From the NCBI GenBank assembly GCA_051294375.1, contig CM119269.1, positions 1,318,537 through 1,382,536 of the forward strand: a stretch of 64,000 nt of DNA, written 5' to 3'. Source of the DNA: Paraspadella gotoi (Eukaryota; Chaetognatha). Shown here one piece after another: positions 53,801 to 64,000 of this stretch. Position numbers and translations under genes: made by a program. The stretch's first letter is position 1, and each line of letters starts with the position of its first letter. The notes under the pieces are model-generated. The model was given only the letters and a program-made list of their open reading frames with translations. It was not told where the DNA came from and made no database searches.

Positions 53801-56194
53801 TGTGGCTTTTTTATCAATCAGTCTATCTGACTTGCTTACTGCAGAATATATTGGCGATTCCGTTGCGACTTCCAATGAACTAGTTTTAGAGGAAAGGAAT
53901 TTGGGAGATGTTCTATCTGTCTTTGCAAACGTTTCCTGATCAACAAGAGAAGGGCTTGATTCAGAGTTGCCTGAAGAAGAATTTGATGATGTTTCCATTA
54001 TTCCTGAGTCCGGACTATCCTGATTATATTGAATGGATTCCAGTGAAATTAATTTGGATTTCAGTGTTGGTTGTGTTATTATTCTGTTATCACAGTTTTT
54101 TGAAAGATCATCAGGTAATTCATTCAGGTACAAGCCATCTTGGCCGAAACTTTCACCTATGTGGGAAAAAGTTGTCTCATCCCTGGCGCCGTTGTCATTC
54201 GCCATTTCATTAGATAATAAAAATTGTTCCAGGGTAGAATTACTTTTTAAAGTGACTGGATTTTCCCGCAAGTAGTTTGAATTTGTTAATTCTATGTGAT
54301 TTGCCAAGCTCTGACTGAGAATATTGTTGCTTTGTTCAGTAATATTGTTGTCCAAGTCTTTAATTTCTCCAGGGTCAGATTTTGAGCCATTTTGATCAAG
54401 ATGGAGAAAATTTTGGTCTGATGTATCTTTTGGACTGAAATGCTTAATTTCAGAGTCTTTTGTTCTCTGATCATTGATTACATCATCCTCATCATCCACT
54501 GCTTTGCAAGTGCAACTATTTTCTGCCAGATTGATCAATTCATGACCCGATCCTATTGTCACCTCACTTTTATTTTCATGAATTTTGTTGGTTTCCATGC
54601 CTTCATCTAATACTTGATTACATATTTTCCCATCCTTTTTGCGTACTTTAGATGCTGTAATGTTTTCAACATTGACATTTTCTTCGACAGCAGCTATATG
54701 GACTTCATCTTTCGGAGGTGGATCATATACCAACTCTAGATCTGGCAGAGGAGACGCTTCTTCTCTCCCTTGAGGATCCAAACTTGCCGATTCCAAGCCA
54801 CTCACTAAGCCGACCTTTGATAAGTTGGAGGCCTCCTCCTCAGAAGAATCAGTACTACTCAGACGCGAATGTTCTCCTCTTCGATTATCCAACAATGAAC
54901 CCTCGATCCCCTGAGCCTTGACCTCTTTGATACCATCGAGAGCATTGATAATCTGCAATGGAAGCGCAGGGCGTGGCTCCATAATCACGACTGGGACGGA
55001 TTCCGCCAGTACCAATGGGGAAGGAGCATTTCGCGATGAAGGGGGGAGGGGTTGAGCGTCTTCTTCATCAACGGCAGACGTCCGCGGCGCGATTGGAGTT
55101 ACCCCATGAGAAGGTGGAACTGTTTGATCAATGGAATTTGATGAGTTTGAGCTTTCCGGTTTTTGTTTCTCGCTCAACAAACAAAGCTCTTCGTCTGAGG
55201 ATTCGATGTCCTTGGACGAATGCACTTGGTCCGAAGCGGACGCCAAAGTGGCGAGAGTTTTGATCGGCGCCTCGAGAGTTGCCTCAGTGGTATCCCCATC
55301 TTCTGGCGCCGGTTCATCCACGCCGCTCTCTTCATCCGATTCGACGTCTTCAGCCTCCGCCAAACCGCGACTCTCAATGAGACGAATCATCGCGAGGACG
55401 TTGACTCGCGCGTCGGCGTCGCTTCCGGGCGCGACTCCATCTGCCGGTTCCGGCGGAGTCAGTCTCGGTGGCGAGGACGTTGGGAGAGGTGGAGGAGTCG
55501 ACGGCGGCGAAGTCTCGTCCTCGTTGAGATCGGAGACCAAAGTCTCCGGGAGATCCACCGCTCGAAAGGGGTTGGTCGCATGCGTAGGAAAATTATCTTG
55601 GAAAGTTTCAGCGGTTATTGTATCGGACTTTTCTGTGTCAGTTTTTCTTTCGTCAAGAGTCGTTTCGTTTTTTATCACATCAATTTTTATCATCGAATCG
55701 GATTTTGTCATATCATCATCATTTTCGGGATCAGACGCTTCGGTTGCGTTCACATCAGTTACAATCGCATTGCTCGGATCTGCATCGGTAACGACTGCAT
55801 CGGATACGTTTGCATTAGTTTCGATCGCATCGGACGAAAGTTGAGAATTGGTGGAATCCGTTGACTCCAATCTCTTTCGTTTCTCCGCGTCCGCATCCCA
55901 GCGAATTTCGGGTTCAACTTTGTTCGCATCCCGTTCGTTTTCGTTCGCTTCCTCCAAGTCAACGCGAACGTCGGACGTCGAACGATTGTCGGAGTCCGAG
56001 TCAGAGTCGGAGTCGTCGTCGTCATCATCTTCGTCGTCGAAAAGGAACGTGATTTCCGGCGCATCGCGAAACTTTGGCGTCCGTTTCGTCGACGCGGCGA
56101 CATCTTCGTCGAATGACGCCGTCGTCGACTCGTCGGAGTAAGCTGGCGTCCACGTCATCGGAGCCTCGGCGTTTGACGAATTCTCGGTCGCCAT
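50837..56194 (-). CDS. Large single-exon low-complexity protein, function unknown (1785 aa)
   Basis: One uninterrupted frame from ATG 56194 to the stop at 50837. I do not recognise the family. The N-terminus is acidic (DDEDDDDDDSDSDSDSD around residues 53-67), followed by long Ser/Asp/Glu/Asn-rich disordered stretches. A conserved-looking basic segment at about 900-925 reads SSKKSVKFSVDYGKPTEVLE; KSVKF (908-912) fits the RVxF docking pattern for protein phosphatase 1. A charged helix near 1200-1290 (QRRLERLKKT, VERERKAEILKVL) may be coiled coil. The C-terminal 550 residues are Gln/Pro/Ser-rich with several PxxP segments, and the protein ends IYYTMDI. No signal peptide, membrane segment or catalytic motif was seen. 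A signalling or cytoskeletal scaffold is possible but unproven. Confidence 0.8.
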   Translation of the reverse strand: MATENSSNAEAPMTWTPAYSDESTTASFDEDVAASTKRTPKFRDAPEITFLFDDEDDDDDDSDSDSDSDNRSTSDVRVDLEEANENERDANKVEPEIRWDADAEKRKRLESTDSTNSQLSSDAIETNANVSDAVVTDADPSNAIVTDVNATEASDPENDDDMTKSDSMIKIDVIKNETTLDERKTDTEKSDTITAETFQDNFPTHATNPFRAVDLPETLVSDLNEDETSPPSTPPPLPTSSPPRLTPPEPADGVAPGSDADARVNVLAMIRLIESRGLAEAEDVESDEESGVDEPAPEDGDTTEATLEAPIKTLATLASASDQVHSSKDIESSDEELCLLSEKQKPESSNSSNSIDQTVPPSHGVTPIAPRTSAVDEEDAQPLPPSSRNAPSPLVLAESVPVVIMEPRPALPLQIINALDGIKEVKAQGIEGSLLDNRRGEHSRLSSTDSSEEEASNLSKVGLVSGLESASLDPQGREEASPLPDLELVYDPPPKDEVHIAAVEENVNVENITASKVRKKDGKICNQVLDEGMETNKIHENKSEVTIGSGHELINLAENSCTCKAVDDEDDVINDQRTKDSEIKHFSPKDTSDQNFLHLDQNGSKSDPGEIKDLDNNITEQSNNILSQSLANHIELTNSNYLRENPVTLKSNSTLEQFLLSNEMANDNGARDETTFSHIGESFGQDGLYLNELPDDLSKNCDNRIITQPTLKSKLISLESIQYNQDSPDSGIMETSSNSSSGNSESSPSLVDQETFAKTDRTSPKFLSSKTSSLEVATESPIYSAVSKSDRLIDKKATEGNRNLSSQVSNKQASNEDRKQDITGSKHATQSKVKMSNELKGSSYLKYIDEKAIITSPFLNNVNDIRLNAEVPASAAPTLSNGSNKVSSDPQKILKSCCKSAFKSSSKKSVKFSVDYGKPTEVLEFYADDSSDDNMDPLVMVSNSHVLPSQRQKSEMEMIESLKAENFNDTNNFGDEFMITSLATAPLLQSSTMRAMIDNKISYENNSTKNNFQYTENNEHQHCYPKENEELSLFPQSVLDNVGQQNGRTKLSIEAYTNPRSKLKEKDYSKEEIDLMHKLLNLDCEPSLQNLAKLKAFTKDHLLDLQPKKPSNSQSLPVQDHENIENESLKTNLQEKASNINESVPKEDMSSQNANSKLHSEIPQIPRLRVEEDGSLTASSQASSGIKSSKVSNTTETEPSAKGDIYSEAFEACLDNVSIGYSVSDSESSPEGQDSQAGELESFVQEGQRRLERLKKTRDPVTGSPAVTSSKKLTVANRIPSDSDISTLVERERKAEILKVLSESKQSYGTLKLPSQSNISPKIFKNQIQSKPGQQIYSQKQSAQERLQVRPHSLGNSPTHLQLMPNSLSIIPQNSQSSYVRMTDPRQSLPMHNNQVVAVTASSGKQHSKSLSAGPSRPKMLRRVLPLPAQALLQQGGRSRSQTLPHPGTKPQPKQQNNFNFQRPMMQNDRFLSLTPQQKQQFLSENQRQNTQNAQYQGDYILVPQRPPNPRSQSPRWTLSPQRQGQMRQTAPPQLSYYQNPINTQRGPVSTQQQVMKRASLHSVNDLYRKHGQDGLQYQMLLKQRPHSFYSSSGTNSPIFAEIDQPVYAELSTFNSVNTSDEGAAAILKAIPEPDYPGGAASQVASSNNLSLFSMPSSHESVSLASFKPQTNNSVDSLTTTKSQVMTTSISSPIKTNAMRSQTNSAALNTNCASPAKTFEKRAFQSSRNETKQVNENKSDQKVKVDLEQSPKRAATPPKPPPRSVTPPSSLPNNGAPEIYYTMDI

Positions 56195-57732
56195 GGAAAC
56201 CGGGCTGGTCGTCGACGCCGCCGGCGTCGTTGTTGTAGTTTGGGAAGATTAATCGGCGTCAAATTAAATTTCCAATCGTTTTAGTCATTTATTTTTTTTT
56301 CATTCACAGAAGCGAATCGTGGATTTTCATGTGGGATCACGGACGGCGTTAATCGGCGTCTTCGCGGTCGGCGTCGCGGAAAATAAAAGACTTCGACGCC
56401 GCATGTTTCGCTCGGCGACGCCGGCAACGGATTGGTCAAACTGGACGATCAGTTTGAGCGTCGACGCAACTGCGTTGGCTTTCCAGACATTTCTGAAGAA
56501 ACGCGATTTGACTGTTTCGTGCTGGCGGATAAATTAGCATTAATTATTTTTATAATTCTGATAAGTTTTTGTTTGGTATTTTTTTGTTGTTGTTTTTTTT
56601 TTTTTGTTTTGTTTTGTTTTTTTTTTTCGAAAGGGCGCGAATCGGCGGGAAGTTGCGCAGTAGGAATTTTCTTTTCTTTTTTTCTAATCAGAACTTTGGA
56701 TCGAATCCCAATGCGCGGATTTCTGGGCAGTTATATCTGAAAGGAAAATAGAAAAAAGGGGAAAAAATGAATGAGAATAAATCATAAAAGCCTTTTTTTA
56801 TTAGGGTGAAAGAAGAGAGAGAGAGAGAGAGATTTTAAACATCCCGCTCGGATAAAAATATACCATATGTTCGAAGCTCATGATTGAGGCTGAGAAAACA
56901 ATAATTAGATTTTAAGAGTCGAGATCGGTTTTCAGACATTTGGAAAATACATTGACGATCACTCATATAATAATAATGAGGATAAAAAAAAAGTTTTTAA
57001 CTAATGAATTTTAAAGATGTTGGGAGAAAAAAAATCCCGCGCCCATTTTTTTTTTGTTTTTTTTTTTGCGTTTGTTCTGGAAGAGAAAATCACTTTTTGG
57101 TCGACTGGGTGGTAAATGTCTTTGAAGATCGCCATAAATTTAAATCATAGAATTGAAAAAAAACCATCGATAAACTTATAAAATGACAAAAAAAGTAAAT
57201 AAAAAAATAAATAAAAAATAAATAAACATAAAAATCCCCAAAATGAACTGGCCGTGAAAACGAATAAGGGAAAAGTACAATTAAACGTACAATGTAAATA
57301 TATACAACGTATGTACATATTTCTGTACACGAATCGAAATAAAAACTAGCTTTGTAAGCAACCCGCCAGTTTAAAAATCGGAAAAGTGACTTAATAGCTT
57401 ACATTAAATGAGAAATGTAAATAACGGCAACCGACGCTAAGAAGGCGACAGAGTTATAAATTAGTCGAGATTTAGAAGATTAACGAAAGGAACAGGAAGG
57501 AAAAAAAAAAAGCCCACAAAAAAGCTCTTTCTCTTGTGGGTAACTATAAAGAAACGAACTAATGTGGAGGACTTAAAAAGGTCTGGATTATTTAACAGGA
57601 CTCCAACTTAAAAAATAAACGATTGTTATTTCAGTAATTGTCAGGTAATTGTCTTGGATAAATCTTATTTTAAAACAAATGACGAATCAAACCAGTCACG
57701 GTTTGTTTTTAATTTTTTTTCTTTTTTTTTTT

Positions 57733-57757
57733 NNNNNNNNNNNNNNNNNNNNNNNNN
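57733..57757. other. Assembly gap, 25 N
   Basis: Twenty-five N bases, 250 bp left of an indel-rich duplicated unit. Confidence 1.
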
Positions 57758-57849
57758 TCATTTGGTGCATCTTTTTGATGGCTTTGGTTTTTTTTTCGGT
57801 AACAATTTCAATTTTCGTTCAATAAGGTCGCGATAATCTCCTCTTTAAT

Positions 57850-57862
57850 TAAGTAGCTCTCT

Positions 57863-57902
<40 letters not shown>

Positions 57903-57951
57903 CTTTCTCTCGCTCTTCTCTCTCTCTCTCTCTCTCTCTCCTCCTCTCTCT
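57850..57951. repeat. Imperfect (TC)n microsatellite
   Basis: TC repeats with CTTC and CGTC interruptions. Confidence 0.9.
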
Positions 57952-58008
57952 CCTCGTCCCTGCTCCGTTTTCAAAGTCCCCCACGAAAAAAAAAAAGACA
58001 ACGTGTCC

Positions 58009-58366
58009 TTTTTTTCACTTCGGTCCCCGCAAACATTTTGCGACAGAAAAAAACAAAAAAGAAGAAAGGGGGAAAAAAAAGAGATAGCTGAGAAAAAAAG
58101 CTGCGGTTTTTCCACGTCAATTTATGGTCGCTATTTCCCTGACTTTCTCGCTAAGCCTTTCCTTCCTCCCAGTGAAAAAGATAGCTCGATGTCCAGGAAG
58201 AAATTTTTTATTTACTTATTGATTTATTATCGACTCGGAAATTGATAATATCGTCTCTTCTATTAAAAAAAAAATCGATTCGTAGGACGAACAAGTGCGC
58301 GGAAAGAAGTTTGGATTGTCGAGAGGGTTGGGCTGGGGGAGGAAAGATGGAAAAAGCGTAGAATTA

Positions 58367-58424
<58 letters not shown>

Positions 58425-60509
58425 GAGAGAAGAGAGAGAGAAAGAGAGATAAACCGACTCCCGCGGGCTTTTTTAGAGTTTCCGAGAATCTCTGCCTCAC
58501 AAAATAAAAAAAGAAATATCCCCAAATTCAAAGGAAATTCGCTTTTTTCTGTTTATCGGTTTATCTTTTTAGTTGCGTCGCGAGTACTCGCGGATCAACT
58601 CTATAAGTCATTTTCAGTCGGTCTATCAGTATGTCTGTCCATTCGGTCTGTCCTACTTACGTTAAAATGCATATATTTTTTGCCTAATAGTTGATGATTG
58701 CTCATTTGTTAAGACAGAAAAAAAACATCACATCTAAGTGCTGCTAGCGCATTCATTCACGTAGCTCATGTAATATCATGTACGAAATACTCGTGATAAG
58801 GCAGCACTGGGGCGCAACACATTTGTAATTACCCTTCTTTTTTTTCCCTTTATCTCGCTGTTTTTCAACCTCTTCCCAAACCAGCGCAATTTTTCGGCAC
58901 CGCTCCCCCCACTTGGATTCTCCCTTCTCTTCCCTCTCGCCCCCCCCTCCTTCCCCCTCGCTTTTTTTTATTTCCTAACCTAGTCCGCCTTAATTGGCTA
59001 AAAAAAAAAAGGGCTAGAAAAAATCTGCTTTATGTCGAAAGATTTCTGTTCGGAATTACTGATTTGACTGAACTGAGAAGAGGCAATCCCAATGAACTGA
59101 TTTGACTGAACTGATAGAGGTATTCCCAAGTGAACTGAATTGACTGAACTGAGAAGAGGGCAATCCCAATGAACTGATTTGACTGAACTGAGAAAGGCAT
59201 TCCCATGACTGATTTGACTGAATGAGAAGAGGCAATCTCATGAACTGATTTGATTGAACTGAAAGAGCATCTCAATGAACTGATTTTGACTGAACTGAGA
59301 AGAGGCAATCTCAATGTATTGATTTGACTGAACAGAGAAGGTAATCCAATGAATGATTTGACTGAACTGAGACTAGGCAATTTAGTGTACTGATTGCTGA
59401 ACTGAGAAGAGGCATCCAATGAACTGATTTGACTGAACTTAGAAGAGTATCCCATGAACTGAATTGACTGAACTGAGAAAGGCAATCTCAATGAATGATT
59501 TGACTGAACTGAAGATTATTCTGATTTGACTAATGGAGAGCATCTCAATGTACTGATTTGACTGAACTGAGAAGAGGTATCCAATGAACTGATTTGACTG
59601 AACTGAGAAGAGGCAATCCCAATGAACTGATTTGATGAACTGAACTAGGCAATTTCGTGTACTGATTTGTCTGAACTGAGAAGAGGCAATCCAATGTACT
59701 GATAGACTGAACTGAGAAGAGGCATACCAATGTATGATTGACTGAGGATATAGCAATCCCAGTGTACTGATTTGGTATTTGTACTGAGTTTCTCCGTGAT
59801 GCGATTTGTTCATGAAGAAAATTATTTAGTGCATCAGAGTTGGCCGAGTTAGATAGTATGTTAAAACTTTTTTAAAAAAAGTTTTAGTTTGATAAAAGAC
59901 GAAAGGAAACAAAAGAGGGCGTGGAATCGATAAAATGAAAAAAATTAAATCTTGAGAGAGATGGGAGGAAGAAAGTTGAAAAGAGAACTTGAGAAATAGT
60001 CAGAAAGAGAGAGGGAAAAAAGAAAAAAAAAAGAAAGAAAGAAAGAAAGAAAGAAAGAAAAAAGAAAGAAAGAAAGAAAGAAAGAAAGAAAAGAAGGAAA
60101 GAAAAGAAAAAAGAAAAAGAAAAAAGAAAAAAAGAAAGAAAGAAAAAAGAAGAAAGAAAAAAAGAAAGAAAGAAAGAAAGAAGAAAGAAAGAAAGAAGAA
60201 AGAAAGAAAGAAGAAAGAAAAGAAGTAAAAACCCCATAAGTTTTACATTAAAAACAATATATCAATCAATCATAAATAATCGCACTGAAAACTTGTCACA
60301 GCAAATCTTTCGGTTATACTACTACATTTTGATGGTGACATCAACGACGAGATTAATTTCAAAAAAATAATGTCAAAAAAAATTTCTAAAGTGGAACCGA
60401 ACGAGGGTCCGCCTTATCGAGACCGCCTCGCCCCTTCTGTCGGAAATCAAATTCTCAATCGACCAATTCCGCGATCTTATCTCAATTCGAGATTTTCACC
60501 GCGCCCCAC
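58009..60509. repeat. 2.5-kb tandem duplication, unit 1 (indel-rich)
   Basis: Direct repeat of 60510-63116 in the same order: GGTCCCCGCAAACATTTTGCG, GA tract (58367-58450), the 220-bp dispersed repeat, a polypyrimidine stretch, the 38-bp minisatellite (59059-59774), a GAAA array (60010-60226) and GTGGAACCGAACGAGG. Differences from unit 2 are mainly single-base deletions and insertions. Confidence 0.9.
59059..59774. repeat. 38-bp minisatellite, unit 1 copy
   Basis: About 19 units built on CTGATTTGACTGAACTGAGA plus AGAGGCAATCCCAATGAA. Variant units (CAATTTCAGTGTA, GTATTCCC...GAATTG, TTTGTCTG) occur in the same order as in the other array. Many units lack one or two bases. The open frames on the minus strand are repeat translations. 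Confidence 0.93.
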
Positions 60510-60868
60510 TTTTTTTTCACTTCGGTCCCCCGCAAACATTTTGCGACAGAAAAACAAAAAAGAAAGAAAGGGGGAAAAAAAAGAGATAGCTGAGAAAAAA
60601 AGCTGCGGTTTTTCCACGTCAATTTATGGTCGCTATTTCCCTGACTTCTCGCTAAGCCTTTCCTTCCCTCCCAGTGAAAAAGATAGCTCGATGTCCAGGA
60701 AGAAATTTTTTATTTACTTATTGATTTATTATTGACTCGGAAATTGATAATATCGTCTCTTCTATTAAAAAAAAAATCGATTCGTAGGACGAACAAGTGC
60801 GCGGAAAGAAGTTTGGATTGTCGAGAGGGTTGGGCTGGGGGGGAGGAAAGATGGAAAAGCGTAGAATT

Positions 60869-61009
<141 letters not shown>

Positions 61010-61629
61010 TAAACCGACTCCCGCGGGCTTTTTTAGAGTTTCCGAGAATCTCTGCCTCACAAAATAAAAAAAGAAATATCCCAAATTCAAAGGAAATTCG
61101 CTTTTTTCTGTTTATCGGTTTTATCTTTTTAGTTGCGTCGCGAGTACTCGCGGATCAACTCTATAAGTCACTTTTCAGTCGGTCTATCAGTATGTCTGTC
61201 CATCGGTCTGTCCTACTTACGTTAAAAATGCATATAATTTGCCTATAGTTGATGATTGCTCATTTGTTAAGACAGAAAAAAACATCAAATCTAAGTGCCT
61301 GCTAGCGCATTTCATTTCACGTAGCGTCATGTAATATCATGTCACGAGAAATACTCGTGATAAGGCAGTCACTGGGGCGCAACACATTTGTATTACCCTT
61401 CTTTTTTTTCCCTTTATCTCGCTGTTTTTTCAACCCTTTCCCAAACCCGCCAATTTTTCGGCACCAGCCCCCCCCCCCACTCTGGATCTCCCCTTCTCCC
61501 TCACCTCTCGCCTCCCCCCTCCTTCCCCCTCGCTTTTTTTATTTCCTAACCTAGTCCGCCTTAATTGGCTAAAAAAAAAAAGGGCTAGAAAAAATCTGCT
61601 TTATGTCGAAAGATTTCTGTTCGGAATTA

Positions 61630-62398
61630 CTGATTTGACTGAACTGAGAAGAGGCAATCCCAATGAACTGATTTGACTGAACTGAAGAGGTATTCCCAAA
61701 TGAACTGAATTGACTGAACTGAGAAGAGGCAATCCCAATGAACTGATTTGACTGAACTGAGAAGAGGCAATCCCAATGTACTGATTTGACTGAATGAGAA
61801 GAGGCAATCTCATGAACTGATTTGATTGAACTGAGAAGAGGCAATCTCAATGAACTGATTTTGACTGAACTGAGAAGAGGCAATCTCAATGTATCTGATT
61901 TGACTGAACAGAGAAGAGGTAATCCCAATGAACTGATTTGACTGAACTGAAGACTAGGCAATTTCAGTGTACTGATTTGACTGAACTGAGAAGAGGCAAT
62001 CCAATGAACTGATTTGACTGAACTTAGAAGAGGTATTCCCAATGAACTGAATTGACTGAACTGAGAAGAGGCAATCTCAATGAACTGATTTGACTGAACT
62101 GAGAAGAGGCAATCTCAATTAACTGATTTGACTGAACTGAGAAGGAGGCCATCTCAATGTACTGATTTGACTGAAACTGAGAAGAGGTAATCCAATGAAC
62201 TGATTTGACTGAACTGAGAAGAGGCAATCCCAATGAACTGATTTGACTGAACTGAACTAGCAATTTTCAAGTGTACTGATTTGTCTGAACTGAGAAGAGG
62301 CAATCCCAATGTACTGATTAGACTGAACTGAGAAGAGGCAATCCCAATGTACTGATTTGACTGAACTGAGAATAGGCAATCCCAGTGTACTGATTTGT
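61630..62398. repeat. 38-bp minisatellite, unit 2 copy
   Basis: About 20 units, mostly full-length 38 bp, with the same sequence of variants as the array at 59059-59774. Confidence 0.95.
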
Positions 62399-62652
62399 AT
62401 TTGTACTGAGTTTCTCCGTGATGCGATTTGTTCATGAAGAAAATTATTTAGTGCATCAGAGTTGGCCGAGTTAGATAGTATGTTTAAAAAAACTTTTTTA
62501 AAAAAAGTTTTAGTTTGATAAAAGGAAGAAAGGAAACAAAAGAGGGCGTGGATCGATAAAATGAAAAAAATTAAATCTTGAGAGAGATGGGAGGAAGAAA
62601 GTTGAAAAGAGAACTTGAGAAATAGTCAGAAAGAGAGAGGGAAAAAGAAAAA

Positions 62653-62700
<48 letters not shown>

Positions 62701-62781
62701 AAAGAAAAGAAGGAAAGAAAGAAAAAAGAAAGAAAGAAAGAAAGAAAAAAAGAAAGAAAGAAAAAAAGAAAGAAAGAAAAA

Positions 62782-62825
<44 letters not shown>

Positions 62826-63118
62826 AAAGAAGTAAAAAACCCCATAAGTTTTTACATTAAAACAATATATCAATCAATCAATAAATCAATCGTCACTGAA
62901 AACTTGTCACAGCAAATTCTTTCGGTTACTACTACATTTTGATGGTGACATCACGACGAGATTAATTTCAAAAAAATAATTGTCAAAAATAAATTTCTAA
63001 GTGGAACCGAACGAGGTCCGCCCTTTCGAGACGCCTCGCCCCCTTCTGTCGGAATCAAAATTCTCCTCGACCAAATTCCGCGATCTTATCTCATTCGAGA
63101 TTTTCACCCGCGCCCCCG

Positions 63119-63331
63119 GGTCACGTGACAATCGCGTCCTCGTCACATTCGACTTAAGTCGGTCGGTCTCTTCGATCCTGAGTCGTTTTAATTCTTTTCT
63201 TGACGCCGAGGGTCAATCGTCTACCGTCGACACATCCCCCCCCCGTCCCATCCCGAACTCTGTCACGCGTCAGAATGAACCCGAGCTGTCGTATCGGTAT
63301 CACGTGACTGGCTTTCTTCATCACGTGATTT
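63119..63331. promoter_or_regulatory. Three CACGTG E-boxes upstream of the secreted-protein gene
   Basis: Palindromic GTCACGTGAC (63120-63129), ATCACGTGAC (63299-63308) and ATCACGTGAT (63321-63330). The first equals the CLEAR-box consensus bound by TFEB/MITF-type bHLH-zip factors in lysosomal gene promoters. The sites lie 210-420 bp before the ATG at 63542, in GC-rich sequence that looks like a promoter. Confidence 0.6.
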
Positions 63332-63541
63332 GTCGAATGTCGATAACGAGATTACACGCCCCCCGAATTCTTTTCTCGATTCCTTCTTGCGATTCCTTCC
63401 GCGCTTTTCGTTAGACGCCAGTGCGAGACATTGAGAATTTGAGACGTCCAGTCTCCATTTCGATTTTCAAGTTTGTTTTGTTTTGTTCCTTCGGTTTCGC
63501 AGCTCAAGAGTTTTGTCATTTACGATCCATCGCCACGCAAG

Positions 63542-64000
63542 ATGGCGCCGCGGCGTTTCTTCGTTCCCGCCCTTTGTCTCGTCCTGTTGCTAGTCCATGC
63601 CTCTCGGTCAGCAACGAGCACGCCGAAGCCGAAGAGGATCCCCGTTGTGGCGGACGCCTTCAGCTTCAAGGCGGAGTTGATCCAACCCAGTTCCAAAATG
63701 TATGACAAAAACATCCTGAGGACCCAAGAGCAATGGTACAGCTTCAAGTCCAAACTGACACGAGTAGACATCAAGCCGCTCGGCGAGGGAGTGATCGGTG
63801 ACCTCTGGGACTTTGCCTACGGAACCAACCCGCTGTCCGTCGTTCACGACTTCAACTCGGGCCACTCGTACATCATGGACAAGGTGATTGGCAACTGCAC
63901 CATAGCCAAAATCAAACCGAGCTTGGACGACGTCATGAAGCCCAACCACCTTGTCCAAATGCTCAACGCTTCCGAGTTCTTTAGTCTCTCGGGGGCCGAC
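63542..64000 (+). CDS. Secreted protein, 5' part (runs off the window), possible LolA-like domain
   Basis: Open from the ATG at 63542 to the window edge (153 codons, no stop). Residues 1-23 form a clear signal peptide: basic MAPRR, a hydrophobic FFVPALCLVLLLV core, and cleavage near HASRS. The mature part (AFSFKAELIQPSSKMYDKNI, WYSFKSKLTRVDIKP, VVHDFNSGHSYIMDKVIGNC) alternates strand-like blocks. It resembles invertebrate secreted proteins with a LolA-like lipid-binding fold, a weak family call. Potential N-glycosylation sites are NCT and NAS. The start is supported by the signal peptide and the E-box-bearing upstream region. Overlapping frames on the other strand are shadows. Confidence 0.8.
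   Translation, partial: MAPRRFFVPALCLVLLLVHASRSATSTPKPKRIPVVADAFSFKAELIQPSSKMYDKNILRTQEQWYSFKSKLTRVDIKPLGEGVIGDLWDFAYGTNPLSVVHDFNSGHSYIMDKVIGNCTIAKIKPSLDDVMKPNHLVQMLNASEFFSLSGAD

Larger units (their letters stand above)
56195..57990. other. Upstream region of the 1785-aa gene; T-rich intergenic DNA with a gap
   Basis: 56195-56540 is CpG-rich (CGTCGACGCCG repeats) and is probably the promoter of the minus-strand gene. The rest is T/A-rich with poly-T runs, a short GA run at 56815-56833 and a 25-N gap. No gene was recognised. Confidence 0.55.

Noticed and set aside
55131-55864. Plus-strand frames of 214-237 codons opposite the 1785-aa gene
   Set aside because: Antisense shadows of a Ser/Asp/Glu-rich coding sequence, no independent motif.
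59030-59813. Minus-strand frames rich in SSVKSVHW-type repeats
   Set aside because: Readings of the 38-bp minisatellite; period not a multiple of three, so all frames look repetitive.
63001-63705. Plus-strand frames of 94-137 codons before and over the last gene
   Set aside because: They cross the promoter and E-box region or run out of frame with the signal-peptide-bearing protein starting at 63542.

Overview
This is animal nuclear DNA. Genes are split by GT-AG introns (plus one probable GC-AG intron), intergenic DNA is AT-rich, and there are many long (GA)n/(TC)n and (GAAA)n microsatellites. LINE, Penelope-like, SINE-like and TIR elements are present. The conserved proteins (SNX3, AMPK alpha, a CNC-type bZIP factor) fit an invertebrate, most likely a protostome and perhaps an arthropod. 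I cannot name the species.

Layout. 0.6-2.1 kb: promoter and a three-exon sorting nexin SNX3 gene (+). 2.1-6.5 kb: microsatellites, a C-rich minisatellite, a 32-bp tandem repeat and a retroposon-like tail. 6.8-8.4 kb: an intact four-exon gene (copy A) of an unusual family whose His...Cys motif order resembles LRAT-type permuted papain folds. 9.4-9.9 kb: a Penelope-like tail with a hammerhead-like core. 10.4-14.3 kb: a decayed Jockey-like LINE. 15.2-15.6 kb: a GAAA array. 16.2-16.8 kb: a foldback element. 16.8-17.7 kb: a second Penelope-like copy. 20.1-34.4 kb: a tandem duplication carrying copies B and C of the LRAT-like family. The left unit is riddled with small indels and the right unit is intact. 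Copy C ends at 35.2 kb. 35.8-37.3 kb: a third Penelope-like copy with a readable GIY-YIG domain and a hammerhead-like core. 37.8-38.1 kb: a 52-bp tandem repeat. 41.1-46.4 kb: AMPK alpha on the minus strand, 13 exons. 47.5-50.2 kb: a CNC/NRF bZIP factor (+), head-to-head with AMPK. 50.8-56.2 kb: a single-exon, 1785-residue, low-complexity protein (-). 58.0-63.1 kb: a 2.5-kb tandem duplication containing a 38-bp minisatellite. 63.5 kb to the right edge: the 5' end of a secreted-protein gene with three CACGTG E-boxes just upstream.

Three housekeeping or stress-related genes (SNX3 in endosomal sorting, AMPK in energy sensing, CNC in oxidative or proteotoxic stress) sit among repeat-rich DNA. The most unusual content is the A/B/C family of putative permuted-papain-fold proteins. 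Next are the hammerhead-like Penelope tails and two duplications in which an indel-rich copy lies between a 25-N gap and a clean copy. That pattern suggests either young tandem duplications carried by unpolished sequence, or assembly artefacts.
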